From NCBI GenBank assembly GCA_002917075.1, contig NTMA01000005.1, forward strand, positions 248,001 through 312,000: a stretch of 64,000 nucleotides of DNA, in the 5' to 3' direction. This DNA comes from Hawksworthiomyces lignivorus. Taxonomy: Eukaryota > Ascomycota > Sordariomycetes > Ophiostomatales > Ophiostomataceae. Below, in pieces: positions 11,204 through 22,727 of the stretch (the first letter of the stretch is position 1; every line of letters starts with the position of its first letter). Both the position numbers and the translations under genes were made by a program. The notes under the pieces were generated by a model, which was not told the DNA's origin, made no database searches, and worked only from the letters and a program-made list of their open reading frames with translations.

Positions 11204-12637
11204 ATTAAATGAAATTATCATTGCCGAGTACACCCGGACAGTAACGTGGATTCAGGTACATAAATGAAGCAGATCTGAGCCCAGAGCCATTTCGAGGTGT
11301 GTGCCTCTTGCAATTACGTTGTGCTAAGATAAATAGGAATGCAGTCAGATTTGAGTTTCACGGGAGAGACATCCACGTCAGGTCGAGTCGCCCACGTTAA
11401 CGTATATCTGTTGTATCTACCCCAAATGTTTCTACAATTCACAGAGCTTCTATGAAGTATTTGATTGCTATGTACCTCATAACTCACCATGTGAAAGCGA
11501 CTTGTAAGCAGCTCATAGATGGATTGCGAAGGAGAATTAGACCTGTGCCCCAGACCGCTCCGAAACAACAAAATGTGTTCCGCATATACTGGCAAACATC
11601 CTACACCCGTCTTTTTAACTGAAAGCGAGAAAGCGCTGTTCTTGCCGCCGCTTTTAGCTGGCGTGTGCCGCCGTTTTTGGCGGCCTTTGCAGTGAGGAGT
11701 TGTCCCTTCGAAGTACTTTGTACTTTTATTATATGGCTAATCCTTCAACCGTGTCTGTGGCAGTGCATTACATTGTTTCTGAACCATTAGGATTGTGTAA
11801 AGGATCGTACGGTGAGAGTGCGCACGCCCAACAGAGACTACCACTACACCAAAGTGGCAAAAGATCAACCATTTCTAGCACTGAGTGCCAGAAACCTCTC
11901 ACACCAAGCTTATAGTGCAAGTTCCTTCACACCCTACCCTTTTGCGCAGACCTCTACTGCGGGCTAGAGCCTCACCACGTACGGTGACGAAAAGGACGTG
12001 TCATTAATACGTGACGCGGAGCGCAGAAGAGAAGTCGTGACTGTCGCCCGGCGCAGAAATGGCGTAGGGTACCGGGGGAAGGGGATCTCTCCGTATATCC
12101 GCGCGACGTACGGAAAATAATTGAGGCCCGGCGAAAGCTGGGAGGATTTTTATAGCAGTGGTAAAGGAAGGGGGCCCCTATGGGCGGAGCAGCTGCTGGA
12201 AACTGCGGACCAGGGAAGCGCGCATCTGGGCAGCTACATCGACGTCGGCGATTATGCCCGGCCAGACGACTACTTTGCAGGGAAATCAGCTTGCCTGCTA
12301 GTGTTTTGCTCGTTTCTCTCCCTGAGTCTGCGACTTTCAGTTCTTGAGGCGCGGGCTGCCACAGCTCATTTAGACAACAAGCAAGACCCTACCTAATGGA
12401 ATTGTCTCGCTTGAGCCATTTTGCCCTGTGCTTGCAGGGGGATTTTGTTCTCCAGACCAATCCACAATCACTCGCTTTTTCACGCCTACACTTGCAACGT
12501 GGGAACAATAGGTTGTAGACCATATGGGTCGGGCTTCCGACGGAGAAAGCGCGCTGTCATGCGCAGAGCCGAGCAGAGTCTCGTTTTTCTCCTGGCTCTG
12601 AGTGGTTCTCGCCGGCGTCCTAGTCGCCTGGCCGCCG
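11204..12637. other. Intergenic, repeat-like in part; no supported gene
   Basis: The A+T-rich part resembles decayed repeat DNA. A GC-rich hairpin, GCCGCC at 11667-11672 with GGCGGC at 11679-11684, lies near the middle. From about 12000 the G+C content rises. A 91-codon open frame from 12121 that starts without ATG matches nothing I recognise. Confidence 0.45.
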
Positions 12638-13760
12638 CTAGTGACGCTTGTCCCGGACCGCACCCGCATAGCGGCCAGCAAAGGTCTCGTAAGGATGAAA
12701 CGGCACGCGCTGTTGGTGGATGTCCATGGACGCGCCCGGCGGAGGCGGCTTGTTGGGCTCGTCAAGCTTGGCGAGAAACGCGGCGGTGACGTCGGCCGCG
12801 AAGACGGACAAGTGCTCCCCTTCGTGCACCACAACAACGACCTGTGGCATCCAGGCGTGTCAGCAGCGAGCTAGTGCACATACGAGTTAACAATGTCTTA
12901 CCGGGGTGGCTTGTGTAGGTTTGGGCCCCGGTTGGCCGCCTACGTCCTGGTTGAGCTGCTTTATTTGCACGGGCTTTGCGTTACGGCCGTTCTTCTCTTT
13001 CTTCTTTCTTCTCTCCTCCGCTTGTCTCTTGAGTCTGTCCATTTCCTCTTGATATGCAACATGCGACTGGGCAAGAGCAATACAGATGGCGGCGATGTAT
13101 GGGTCAGGCATCGATTCCGGAGGCGTGAAGCGACGGCGCGCGATTGAAAATATCCTGGAACTTTGGCGTGCACCAGGAAAGCGGTCCCTGATCATATGGT
13201 CGCGCAAGGACCGGATTGTGGAGTTGACGAGAAAGACAATCCCCGGGCCGAGGACGCACGCATGGCCGACCTGGCAGAGTCGTTGTCGCCCATAGCGAAA
13301 CACGACATGCTCCCTGGAAGAAGACAAAGAAAAGAGTTAGCATTGAGGCCCAAACTCACAAATGGAAAAGCGGAGGAGAGAACGAGCCGTACCCAGCGTA
13401 TCCAAGATCGTCTATGGGGTATCGGCCTTCTAATAGTTCGTGGGCATAGTCTGAGTTTGCCGTATCCTGGAGGTATTCCGTGGCAGTCATCTCGTCGTCG
13501 GGAGGTAGTGGTTCCCAGAACAGTTCGGGCATTGGCGGCGCCAGCGGCAGTGGCGGTGCAGGCGTCTCGAGCGGGAGGAAGCGGCACTGGAGGAGGGCGG
13601 GCTGGCGGTGGTCCCAGAGCAGCGGCGGCACAAACAGGCGCTCGCGACCGTACCGCGCCAGCAGCGCGTTGACTGGGCGGCCCTGTGCTTCTTTGTGCAG
13701 CGCTTTGATCGAGGGCTCGATGTCGTCGGCAGCTGCGGCGTCGGCAGCTTGGGGCTCCAT
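12638..13760 (-). CDS. Conserved-looking fungal protein of unknown function, three exons
   Basis: Exons 13760-13393, 13313-12902 and 12841-12638 join in frame to give 327 residues. Introns are 79 bp (GTACGG..TTCCAG, branch CTAAC) and 60 bp (GTAAGA..CCACAG). I chose the ATG at 13760 because the longer upstream frame from 13865 is low-complexity and looks like leader sequence. The N-terminal half is Pro/Leu-rich (LLWDHRQPALLQCRFLPL). The middle contains FRYGRQRLCQVGHACVLGPG and then a charged helix (EEMDRLKRQAEERRKKKEK). The C-terminus VVVVVHEGEHLSVFAADV could be a beta strand and turn. I recall similar uncharacterised proteins in many Hypocreales but can name no domain. The region is G+C-rich, with several long antisense shadows. 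Confidence 0.7.
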
Positions 13761-14279
13761 GAAGAGAAAGATGTGCCATGGTGCGAATGTAGCAAACAGG
13801 GGTCGAAGAGCAGATGAGAGGATGGAGGGGCGTGAGGTGTGGGTGGGCAGGTGGTGGAGCTGCAAGGCGGCGGAGATCAGGCAACCACACTATTTTTTTC
13901 TGCTGTAGCCCGCCTTTTGAAGCGGCTCTAGTCGGGCACCGTGCGCTGCCGGGGGAAGTGCGCAATCAACTGTGCGGGTTTATATTACTACATTCACTCC
14001 GAGGGTGAATTTTCCTTGAAGTTGGCTTAAAGTACTGTTGCGAGCCCTTCCATCTTCTTTGTAATGGCTCGGGCGGTAAGGACCGCTCAAGTGGAGGTTG
14101 ACACTTCTCCTGCGCTTTCTGTCGTGTGGCTGGGCGCTGTACACGTGAGAGTATGTACTGTTGAAGCTGAGCTATGGATTTAAGCCCTTTGTGCTGTGGT
14201 GTAGTAGTCTTGGTGGCTAAGTTGAGTCGAAGAATCTGCTCGTCTCGTTTTTAACCTCTCTCGAGAACTGTCTTTCTAG
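13761..14279. other. 5' flank of the unknown three-exon gene
   Basis: The stretch is G+C-rich near the gene and passes into A+T-rich DNA after 14280. No separate gene is supported. Confidence 0.4.
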
Positions 14280-15862
14280 CTTAGCTGACAGTAGAATTTT
14301 AGGTTTTATTAATACTATAAACCTAGTAAATAGTCCTATATAGACCTATATCTTGACAAGCTAAAATATTTTAATGTTAAAGTTATAATATACAAGGATT
14401 TTATGGTAAGTATTCTCTTTAAGCAACTTTTTATACTTTACTAGAACTATGCTGATAAGATACCTTAAGAGAAGGAATAATGGAATACGCAAGTATAATG
14501 ATACGATATCCAGACACTATAGAATTAGTTAGATTTCTTTTTATAACAGAAAAATCTTTAGAATAAATTACTAAAAATAAAAATAGCCAGGGCGATAACA
14601 CTAAAGACAAGGGTTTTCTTATGCTTCGAAAATAATATATTATAGTAGAGGCCAAGCATCTTCAGAAGAGATATATCAGCAGATCTATTTATTAGCTCTG
14701 TATTAGTAGCTGGTGGTGAAAAGTGATAGTGAGAGTGATACAAATAGACTCCTCAACCTAACTACTAAGAACACTACACCACGGCCCCAAAGGGTCAAAT
14801 CTATAGCTTCACTCGATAGAGTGCTCTCTCCTTATACAGAGCGCGGCTAACAGCATTAGAGCAGTGCCAAGCTGGCCTCCCTTCGTCTGTGAGTGCAGCG
14901 GCCTCGGGGCCAGGCCGGCATATAATATATCTAAACACCTATTAGCTCTCTCCACAAAACAACCAAATGACAAGGTTACTGAAATGAATATAACAAAGAA
15001 AGATCACTAGCTCACCTACATAGAGATACTACTTAGCAGCACAAAGCAGTGCCTCAAGTCGTACTCCTTAAACCACTCGGACACCTTATCATTAATATAA
15101 TTAATCTAAAAAAAATTATTATAAACTAAAATTCAGATACCACTTATACAATACTATTTTCAAAAGAGAAAGCTTATTTAATACAATACCATATTGACAG
15201 ATTGAATACAGTGCCTCAGAACCACATTCACCCTTTTCTAATAATAGAGAATGTAAAAGAATAGCCCAATAGACGCTACAATACATAATAAGATAAAGAG
15301 AAATAGGTCAGTCTAGTACTCTATCCTATAGAATGGGAGACTTCAGCTTACCAATCTCTTTCTGATATCTTCTGTATTAGAATTTCTAAAGCCCGCCAAT
15401 CTAAGATTAGGCACAGTTAAGCGTGGTAGACAATTAAGAAGCAATAGCTATCATATAGTGATATATTTTATAGATAACTGCACTACTTGTCACAGTATAT
15501 ATACCAGGGAGCTTCTAAGGCAGGTATAATAAACGCTAGTGTAAAAAGGAATACACTGTGCTAATATTGGTGATCTTTTTGGATTATTATATAAATAAAA
15601 GCCAGCTCTCACCTTAAGAAAAACTCATTACAAAAGTATACGAAAGAAACTTTAATATATATTCAAGTGATTCTCCCTTAGTATAAAGATAGCTCTTAAA
15701 CTACAGGGTGCTAGTTGGTAAGTCGGAGAAGTATCTAAAAGCTGGAGATTTCTTATCCTCGCATTCACACAATTCACATAGCTTCTTTGGCTTGCTCGCG
15801 CAATATGAGCTTTAAAGCTGTATATTTATGGAAATAAAGTAAAAAAAAAAAAAAAAAAAAAC
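14280..15862. repeat. A+T-rich, RIP-like decayed repeat block
   Basis: The stretch is very A+T-rich, dense in TpA, and every frame is broken. A short G+C-rich island survives near 14860-14935. On the minus strand near 15095-15055, GTGTCCGAGTGGTTTAAGG resembles an RNA polymerase III A box, as in tRNA genes or tRNA-derived SINEs, but no B box follows. The block ends in a run of about 21 A followed by C at 15841-15868, which could be the tail of a retroposed element. This is most easily read as repeat-induced point mutation of old transposons. Confidence 0.55.
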
Positions 15863-15927
15863 CCCCCCAGGCTTGTATACTTCTTGCTTTGATGTATGGT
15901 TAACCCTCGAAAATAACGTCGATTGCA

Positions 15928-18558
15928 TCATCTGTGTTTCGAGAAATACATCTCTGGATGCTCCAAAATACTCTCTAGCCGCCTTTCACCAGCTTTACAC
16001 CGGGCCCACAAAACCGAAAGGTTAGATGGTGAAGTGTATGCCAAGTCTGGATTTACTGGTCTCCAAACTCCCACTTTACGCGTACCGCAAAATTTGCACG
16101 CCGGCGCCGGAATGAGATACAAGGGATTTGGCCCTATTGTCCAACGAGGTTTTGCATCCTCGGTAATACTTTCCTTCAGCCCACATTTTGTGTGAATAAT
16201 ACACACTGAAGAAAGAAGACCTGATACGGCATTCCCTTTGTGGAGAAATTGCTCGTGCCATTCTGTTGATGGCTTTGGCTTTGATCGTAGGTTGCCGTTA
16301 GAACAAATACGCCAAGGAATTGCCGGGTTATTTGGAATCGCATCGTGCTTCCCCTTTCCCTGGCAATCGGCCGAGCCGCATCCGTCTCTGAAAGTATAAC
16401 ACCGCGTGCCAATGGACTGAAACCGAGGCCTAGCATCGTCTAGGAGACGAGAGCCGCATCGTGAGCACTTCAAAGCCACGGCTTCCTTGATACCTTTGCG
16501 GCTCAGCCACATTTTAATACCCGGATCAAGAGTATTCAAGGTCATTGCTGACTGACCATTTCTTTCTAAGACGACTTCCTTGAAAATTGACCCGAGGATA
16601 CCACTCGATTCAATGAAGTAAGATCTAATCTTAAGTCTAGCAAGGGTGGAGGCGAACCTTAGGAGCTCGCTGATCTTGGCACATTAAGTTGAGTCTAAAA
16701 TCCAAGAGCTAGTTGGGATTTCAGGAGAGCGAATAAAAAGGCGTCTCATGTTAGAGGGAGATGTGTCGATGTAAGCCACATATTGAAACCCTCGTATTTC
16801 AAACAAAATTTTGATCGGATCTTTGAAGAGGTTTCGGATTGTATTATGTGCACGCGGGCCACAGAGGAGGAAAATCCGTGACTGACATGACTTCAAAAGC
16901 AGCTTGTGCCAGTTTCGGATAGATGATTTCTCTTTTGCAGACTCAATGGCAAAAGAATCGGTTAAGAGCGCTGAAAACCTGCGGAAGTTACAGGTCCACA
17001 CCAGCACGTTCTTCTAGGTAAACCCGCTTCCCGTCAATGCCCAAGGAAGATGGCCATTCTCAAGAATCACGTCAAGATCCGTACTGAGTTGTGCGGCACC
17101 GGGTTCTGCGATGCATAGTTGAGAATAATTGCAACTTTTTCTGAGATATCACCAAAAAAATGGGACCTTCTCAACAATGTTTACATGCTCGCTGAGATTG
17201 CTTTCCTTTGGCGAGTTCAAAGATGCCAGAATATCTTTGAACAAGCGGTGACCCCTAACTGCATTAGAAAGAGAGTTCAGAAAGCCTTGCCGAAAGAGCG
17301 GGCGATTGGCATGGACCCCTCCCACTTGTGACCGGTCTTTTTGAGCCAAACGGAAAGTCACCCATGCTCGGATCTGCGGATCTGGAGATTTGCTTAACCC
17401 TCCGACGGCCTGCAAATTGAATCTGTCCAAATCAGTCTTACTCGATTGAATCAGAGGCGTCATAACGTTGAGTCCGATCCCTCCTATATCTTCAGCCGTC
17501 TGGTCCAACAAGCCTCCGTGTACAGTTTGGAAGGCCCGGCAGAAAATAGCTTCGAGAATATTTGCTCTCAACTGGTAGTATAGATCAAATCTTGTAGTTG
17601 GCGGGAATGCCCAGAGACGTATAAAGTTGGCGGTGCGATGTCCATTTCCCAGCCACAGCGAGTAATAGAATAAGGAAGAAGAGGAGCCGCCAAGAATTGA
17701 TTGTGCGTGCTGAACAAGAATCCGGCGTTGAAGTGATTTACACTGGCCGGCGTAGATCCGGATATACCGCTCATCTCGATCGTCAGTTACGGCACTAGCG
17801 TAGCCGGCTGCCGAATTCGATAAGTTTGTTTGCTTTTGTGTTTCTTGGACAACATCTATTACTGCTGGTGATATCTGGCGCCCCTCTAGCTGTCTGACTT
17901 CAGGAAGAATTAGCCTAAGCAGATCGGCTTTGGCAACTGAGATACCGCCGTGTTCCATGATCTCTTTAGCATATGGAAGGTCCATAGATCCAGGTATAGA
18001 ATGTCCAACAATATCTTCAAGAAGGCTCTGGCACTCGTTCTCAAGGTTCGGAAAGGTCACAAACGGGACTCTCGACACATTCTGCAAAATGTTAACCAGA
18101 GACTACTACAAATTATCCTTTACTGTCTTGCTCACGTCTCGGATCTCCGAATTTAGACATCGCCAAACGTCATCATCATGATACGGAGAGCATATAGAGA
18201 CACTAAATGTCTGCTTGCGATGAACCACACCACCAGCTAGTCGAGGATACTGGGGGGGCAAAGATATACTCTCCTTCTGTCGTATAAGTTCTGTCGTTGA
18301 TGAACCAGCCACTGTGTGGTTTGCACTAGAGAGGCGGGGTGTGTGGGAACGTCGATATAATGGAAAAGCCGAACGTAGTCTCCAATAACGACATTGCTCG
18401 GGCCTGTGGCCATGAAAGCCGCATAAGGGGCAACGTCCGAGGTCCGGGCATTCTGTGACGGGATGGCCATTATTTTTGCAATAGTCGTACTGTCTATTTA
18501 TTTCACAAGATGCACGACCACATACATAAAGTACAGGATCCTTAGGGTTATAAGACAT
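15928..18558 (-). pseudogene. Broken zinc-knuckle / GIY-YIG-like protein gene
   Basis: Exon 1 is 18558-18136. A clean 54-bp intron (18082-18135, GTGAGC..TTGCAG) leads into the main exon from 18081. The N-terminus carries Cys/His knuckles (YCKNNGHPVTEC, then CPLCGFHGHRPEQC). The middle has RYIRIYAGQCKSLQRRI followed by QHAQSI and LWLGNGHRTANFIRLW, which fits a GIY-YIG nuclease-like core. The C-terminus has more Cys pairs (CSRCGSRLL, CKFCG). The frame is then broken: seven A at 17154-17160 put GDISEKVAIILNYASQN out of frame, a compensating shift lies near 17095-17105, TAG at 17014-17016 interrupts WALTGSGFT/KNVLVWTCNFRRF, and TAA at 16684-16686 interrupts the frame before CAKISELLRF. Both stops could be CAG or CAA mutated by C-to-T. 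I read it as one decayed gene, not three small ones. Confidence 0.65.
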
Positions 18559-21119
18559 CCTGACAGCTTTTGTAGGATATAGGATCCACCTAGGACTAAA
18601 GAGTTGGCAAGATTATAGCTGAAGGTAGCGAACGAGTAGTAATGTTGAACTATCTCTTGACATGTGTGAGATATATAGGTAGTAAGAATCAATAGTACAA
18701 TAAACGTAAAATCAGTTTGATTTTAGAATTCAAAGAAATTAATGACTATCTATGTCTATAAACATTAAGCAAGAGGTGGTTAATATGACAAGATAAGGGT
18801 TGCTTATTAGTAATAATTCCGTATTACCTCACCCTCACATCAAGACCAATTCCAATCGAAAAATTTCGTCTCTTTTTTGAGATCTCCTTAGAATATTAGT
18901 TTTTGTTTTAAAGAAATTCAAGCCAGTAATCAACGATTGCCTCACCATTTGAAGTAAGTTAGTAACTTATCTAATTAATGAGACCGCAGCTAGCACATTC
19001 TGTGACTAAGCCCAGCCAGTGAACTATTGCATCTCCAACGAAAGAAGCAAAACTAGTGCACGCTCTTATCTCATGATGGCAATGTTATATTCTGTAGAAA
19101 GCACTGCGAACAAAAGCTCAGAAAAACTCATCCTTTTGTCATGAGACGCAAAAGGCTCTCTAAGGCTTCTTGGAAAAATATACTGCTATACCAACGTCTG
19201 ATTTATATTGCATCAATAAGGCTTACTGTTGGCGAGCAGTAAAGATATAGAACTATAACCGAAACATACATAGTTCTATTATTGTTTTTTTTAGTTTAAG
19301 ACTCATTTTGTAGCACCTAATATTTCTAATATTAAATCAATGTAAAGAAACCGCACCTCATAATACCAATCGTATCCCAATCACTACACAATGGGGGACA
19401 CGAATCAATCACTCCTCACATTACACATTACATATCACATCACCACATCAACATTCTACCACAGAATACATACTCCGCCTGTCCTGGATCGACCGCCTGT
19501 CGTTGTCTAATCGCATATCATCAGGTGAAAGGAATATATCAAGGGATAGATTCATATGTATATAAGACTACTACTCTAGGCAAAGTGGCCAGTCATAGAT
19601 TAATCGGCAAGCCGAAATCATACCCTCAGATACGCCCCAATTTATTTTATCTGTCTTCAGCACACTGTCACGTTTTTAGGGCCTTCTGTGCCACTTCCTG
19701 TATAAATAATAGGGGATTGCTAAAATGACTTCACATAGGCTACGATGCCTTCAAAGTGGGCTTAATAATGGGACTGCTGACACACCTGCCCGAAGGAGGC
19801 TTACTCCACCTTAGAAAAATGTATGTTTTTCGAAGTACTCAAGCGACAACCACAATACAGTCATTCTCTCCATTACTATTATCTTTTTGCTGCTCCTCCT
19901 TCGCAATTCGTCTATCGAATTCGCCCTCAATTTCAACTGAAATTAGATAGTCCTCTTAGTCTTCAGGGGCATCCTTTGAGAGATATGAACCTGTATTGAT
20001 TCTTTTCAATGAATGGCTTTCACGTCCTGCATTTTAAAGGAGGAAGTAGTTCAGGTGATCATAACCAAGGAGATCCTAAGAATGAAAGCACACCCTCGAA
20101 GCAGGCTAGAGCGGGGACTGCACAGGCGCACGTCTTAAAAGAGGAAATATTCCGGTGAGCACATTCGTGTGGGATAAATGGACTGTTATCAGTATTGGTA
20201 GCTGGAGGCTTCGGTGGGAAGGTAGTATTAACAGCGTTGTTAAGTCATCGTATAACGACCTAGACTCAAGCTCAAGCTCATCGTCCTTAGCTGCTCCTAC
20301 TAACACGGTGACGTCCTCTGGCGCCTCTAGTGGTGCTTCTGCCTCGACTTCTAGGACCTATCAGAACGGAGGAATACAGCGATAACCTCTTTACCAGCAT
20401 AACGTAAAACGCTATTTGAACCTTTGGGTCTGAGAACTATTAAATTCATGATGCTATTCCTATTCTAATTTTTTTTTTCTTAGTTTTACTGAGAGCTGTC
20501 TCGAAAATTGTTGCTGCATATGGCTATATATTTCTCAATTGCGCTAATGGAATTGGTTTATGATTTCTCTAATCCATATTCAGCGTAGTGAATCGTAATT
20601 TAGCTCGATTGGGATTTATTTTGCATACCTATTGCGTAGAGCAAATTCAAGTCTGTGCAATATTAACCTTGTTGTGGTTTGCCAAGCACGCAAATGCAGC
20701 TGTATTCAGGGGAGCATTGATTTCTTTCACTGCTATCTCGCGATTTGTTGAAGGCATAAAAGGAATGCGCTGTTCAGCACCAAAAGCGTTTGGTGGCGTT
20801 TTGTCTCATTTCCGAATGATTATCGGTAATGAGAATTTACGTACGTGTATTTTACTTGAACACTTGCTTATTCTCCTTAATCTTTCTAGCCCTCTTTTGG
20901 GATAAGAAAGATCTTTAATTGACTTTCTTTTTTTGTTGCTATTCTCAACATTAACATTTTCTCGAGATGATTGAGGGCAGATTCTACAGGCAGGCAATAA
21001 TGCATTTTACAAGGCGCTTCTTGCAATAACATTTATTCTGTCGTTTACATTCAAGTTTCCATAAGCGGCTCGACTGCTATCAAATCTAATCCATTTTGAT
21101 CTTGCAGACATCATTCACG
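18559..21119. other. Long gene-poor stretch
   Basis: The stretch is mostly A+T-rich, with CACAT-type simple sequence near 19400-19460. A Ser-rich 76-codon frame at 20155-20385 contains a run of TCA/TCC serine codons. I recognise no protein, RNA gene or complete element here; it may hold old repeat remnants. Confidence 0.45.
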
Positions 21120-22727
21120 ATGAACAAATATGAGTTAATTAAGCTGCGTTCACGAAGCCTGCATGTTATCGTTCTGTCTGCAATTTCAATCTCCGTCTTA
21201 GCTCTGATTTATGTTTATTGCTTCGACCAATTCTCATCTTCTACATCTTGGAACCAGTTTCGCGAGCATGTGTCCAGCGCTATCCGTCCCCCTGACGATT
21301 CGCCGCTCGATACAGATACGCCAACAGTACCTCCTGGCCAAGACGTTCTAGACGAGTTCTTTGTGACATCCGACTACCAGAAACAGTGTGCGCAGTACTT
21401 CGGCATCGAATACCTCACCAATACCGCCCAGCGGCGGACAGAATTCTGTGAAGATGGGTCGACATCGTCGCTGATGTGTCTGCACGCCAATGGAACCGAT
21501 CCCTTGTGTGTCGCACGTGGTGCATATGTCAGTGCGCAAAGTGCCAAAACCAGCAGGGCATTATCTATCCAGATGCAGTGCAGCTTGCGTAATTTCACCG
21601 AAGAGAGCTCGCGGAGTAAAGAGGCTGAAATAGGGCTGAAAGGCATCCAGAATATCGACGACATGCCAACTTACTTCTTTACAACAGGCGCTGGAGTGCA
21701 GCTGAGAGAGTGGAAGTTTATGGCCACTGACGATGAGGCCCCTCTGGGGTCGTCAAACTGCTCTAAGGAGAGCAACGACGGACGGTGGTATCTTTTCGCC
21801 AGGCGGGAGGGCAACACAAACCTCTGGCACAAGATGATGGAGATTTGGCAAGCCACACTATCGGTCAACATACTCCGGCTGGCGATCGACCCAGACACTG
21901 GAGGGCCGTTCTTAACCAAGGAGCAGCGAGACAGCATCCAGGTTGTCTTTGAAGATGACCGCGAAGAGTATCTTGATCCGATATGGAACATGGTCTCCGG
22001 CAACGCAGCCATTCGACGGCGAGACCTCCCGAAGCCGTTTTGCCCCGGCAGCGTCATCTTGCCTCTGGCGGGGTCCAGCAGCCCCTTCTGGCCCTTTCTC
22101 TTCGAGAAAGGAGTAGAGCGCGAAGCCTGCCGGACGAGAACGCTTCTAGACTACCTCGTGCGTGAGCTGCTGAAAGTTCTTGGAATCGAAAACCCGCGCA
22201 GAGAGACCGACGTGCACTTTAAACCGGTCGTCACCATAATCGACCGAAAAAAAACACGAGTTTTTGAGAATCTGAGTGCGCACGTGGCACTACTTCGACA
22301 GCGCAACCCGAATGTTACATTCAACGTCGTCGACTTTGCTACTCTTCCGCTCGTCGAGCAAGTTCGGCTCGCGCAGTCATCCGACGTCTTGGTCGGCCAT
22401 CACGGCGCTGGCTTGACGCACACGCTTTTCTTGCCTCCAGGGTCAGCAGTCGTCGAAATTTTCCCGCCACCAAAGTTCCCCATCCACGGCTTCCGCCACA
22501 TAGCGCTCATGCGCGGCCTCGTACATATTGTCGGCCACTCTGTGTGGAAGGAGCAGTGGGATGCACTCGTAAATAGCAAGCCGCTACCCAAAGGCTGGAA
22601 CCCGCCCGTTTTCGATGAGAAGTGGCAGACACAACCCGTCAGTTATGTTCTCAAAGAGGACTTTATAGGGCTAATCGAAGCGGCTATTCGCAGCCAAATG
22701 TTCAAGTCGTCAAAAGTCTGGGAGTAA
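21120..22727 (+). CDS. Glycosyltransferase family 61 (GT61/DUF563) protein
   Basis: A single exon codes for 535 residues from the ATG at 21120; the frame is open further upstream but without ATG. This is a type II Golgi protein by its layout: a short cytosolic N-terminus, a signal anchor VIVLSAISISVLALIYVYCF at about residues 19-38, a Pro-rich stem, then the catalytic domain. Family marks are NLWHKMMEIWQATLSV, corresponding to the NLYH-type block, and VGHHGAGLTHTLFLPPGSAVVEIFPP in the C-terminal half, the GT61 nucleotide-sugar binding region. GT61 includes EOGT-like O-GlcNAc transferases and xylosyltransferases; in fungi most members are uncharacterised and may decorate cell-wall or capsule glycans. 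There is no biosynthetic neighbour, so donor and acceptor are unknown. Confidence 0.88.
   Translation: MNKYELIKLRSRSLHVIVLSAISISVLALIYVYCFDQFSSSTSWNQFREHVSSAIRPPDDSPLDTDTPTVPPGQDVLDEFFVTSDYQKQCAQYFGIEYLTNTAQRRTEFCEDGSTSSLMCLHANGTDPLCVARGAYVSAQSAKTSRALSIQMQCSLRNFTEESSRSKEAEIGLKGIQNIDDMPTYFFTTGAGVQLREWKFMATDDEAPLGSSNCSKESNDGRWYLFARREGNTNLWHKMMEIWQATLSVNILRLAIDPDTGGPFLTKEQRDSIQVVFEDDREEYLDPIWNMVSGNAAIRRRDLPKPFCPGSVILPLAGSSSPFWPFLFEKGVEREACRTRTLLDYLVRELLKVLGIENPRRETDVHFKPVVTIIDRKKTRVFENLSAHVALLRQRNPNVTFNVVDFATLPLVEQVRLAQSSDVLVGHHGAGLTHTLFLPPGSAVVEIFPPPKFPIHGFRHIALMRGLVHIVGHSVWKEQWDALVNSKPLPKGWNPPVFDEKWQTQPVSYVLKEDFIGLIEAAIRSQMFKSSKVWE

Noticed and set aside
12121..12396. Ninety-codon open frame
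   Set aside because: No ATG, no recognisable features and no splice signals linking it to a neighbour.
13163..13965. Long frames on both strands over the three-exon unknown gene
   Set aside because: Low-complexity Arg/Ala/Pro-rich translations opposite or out of frame with the spliced gene.
15055..15095. A further tRNA gene on the minus strand
   Set aside because: An A-box-like segment is present, but there is no acceptor pairing, anticodon arm or T loop.
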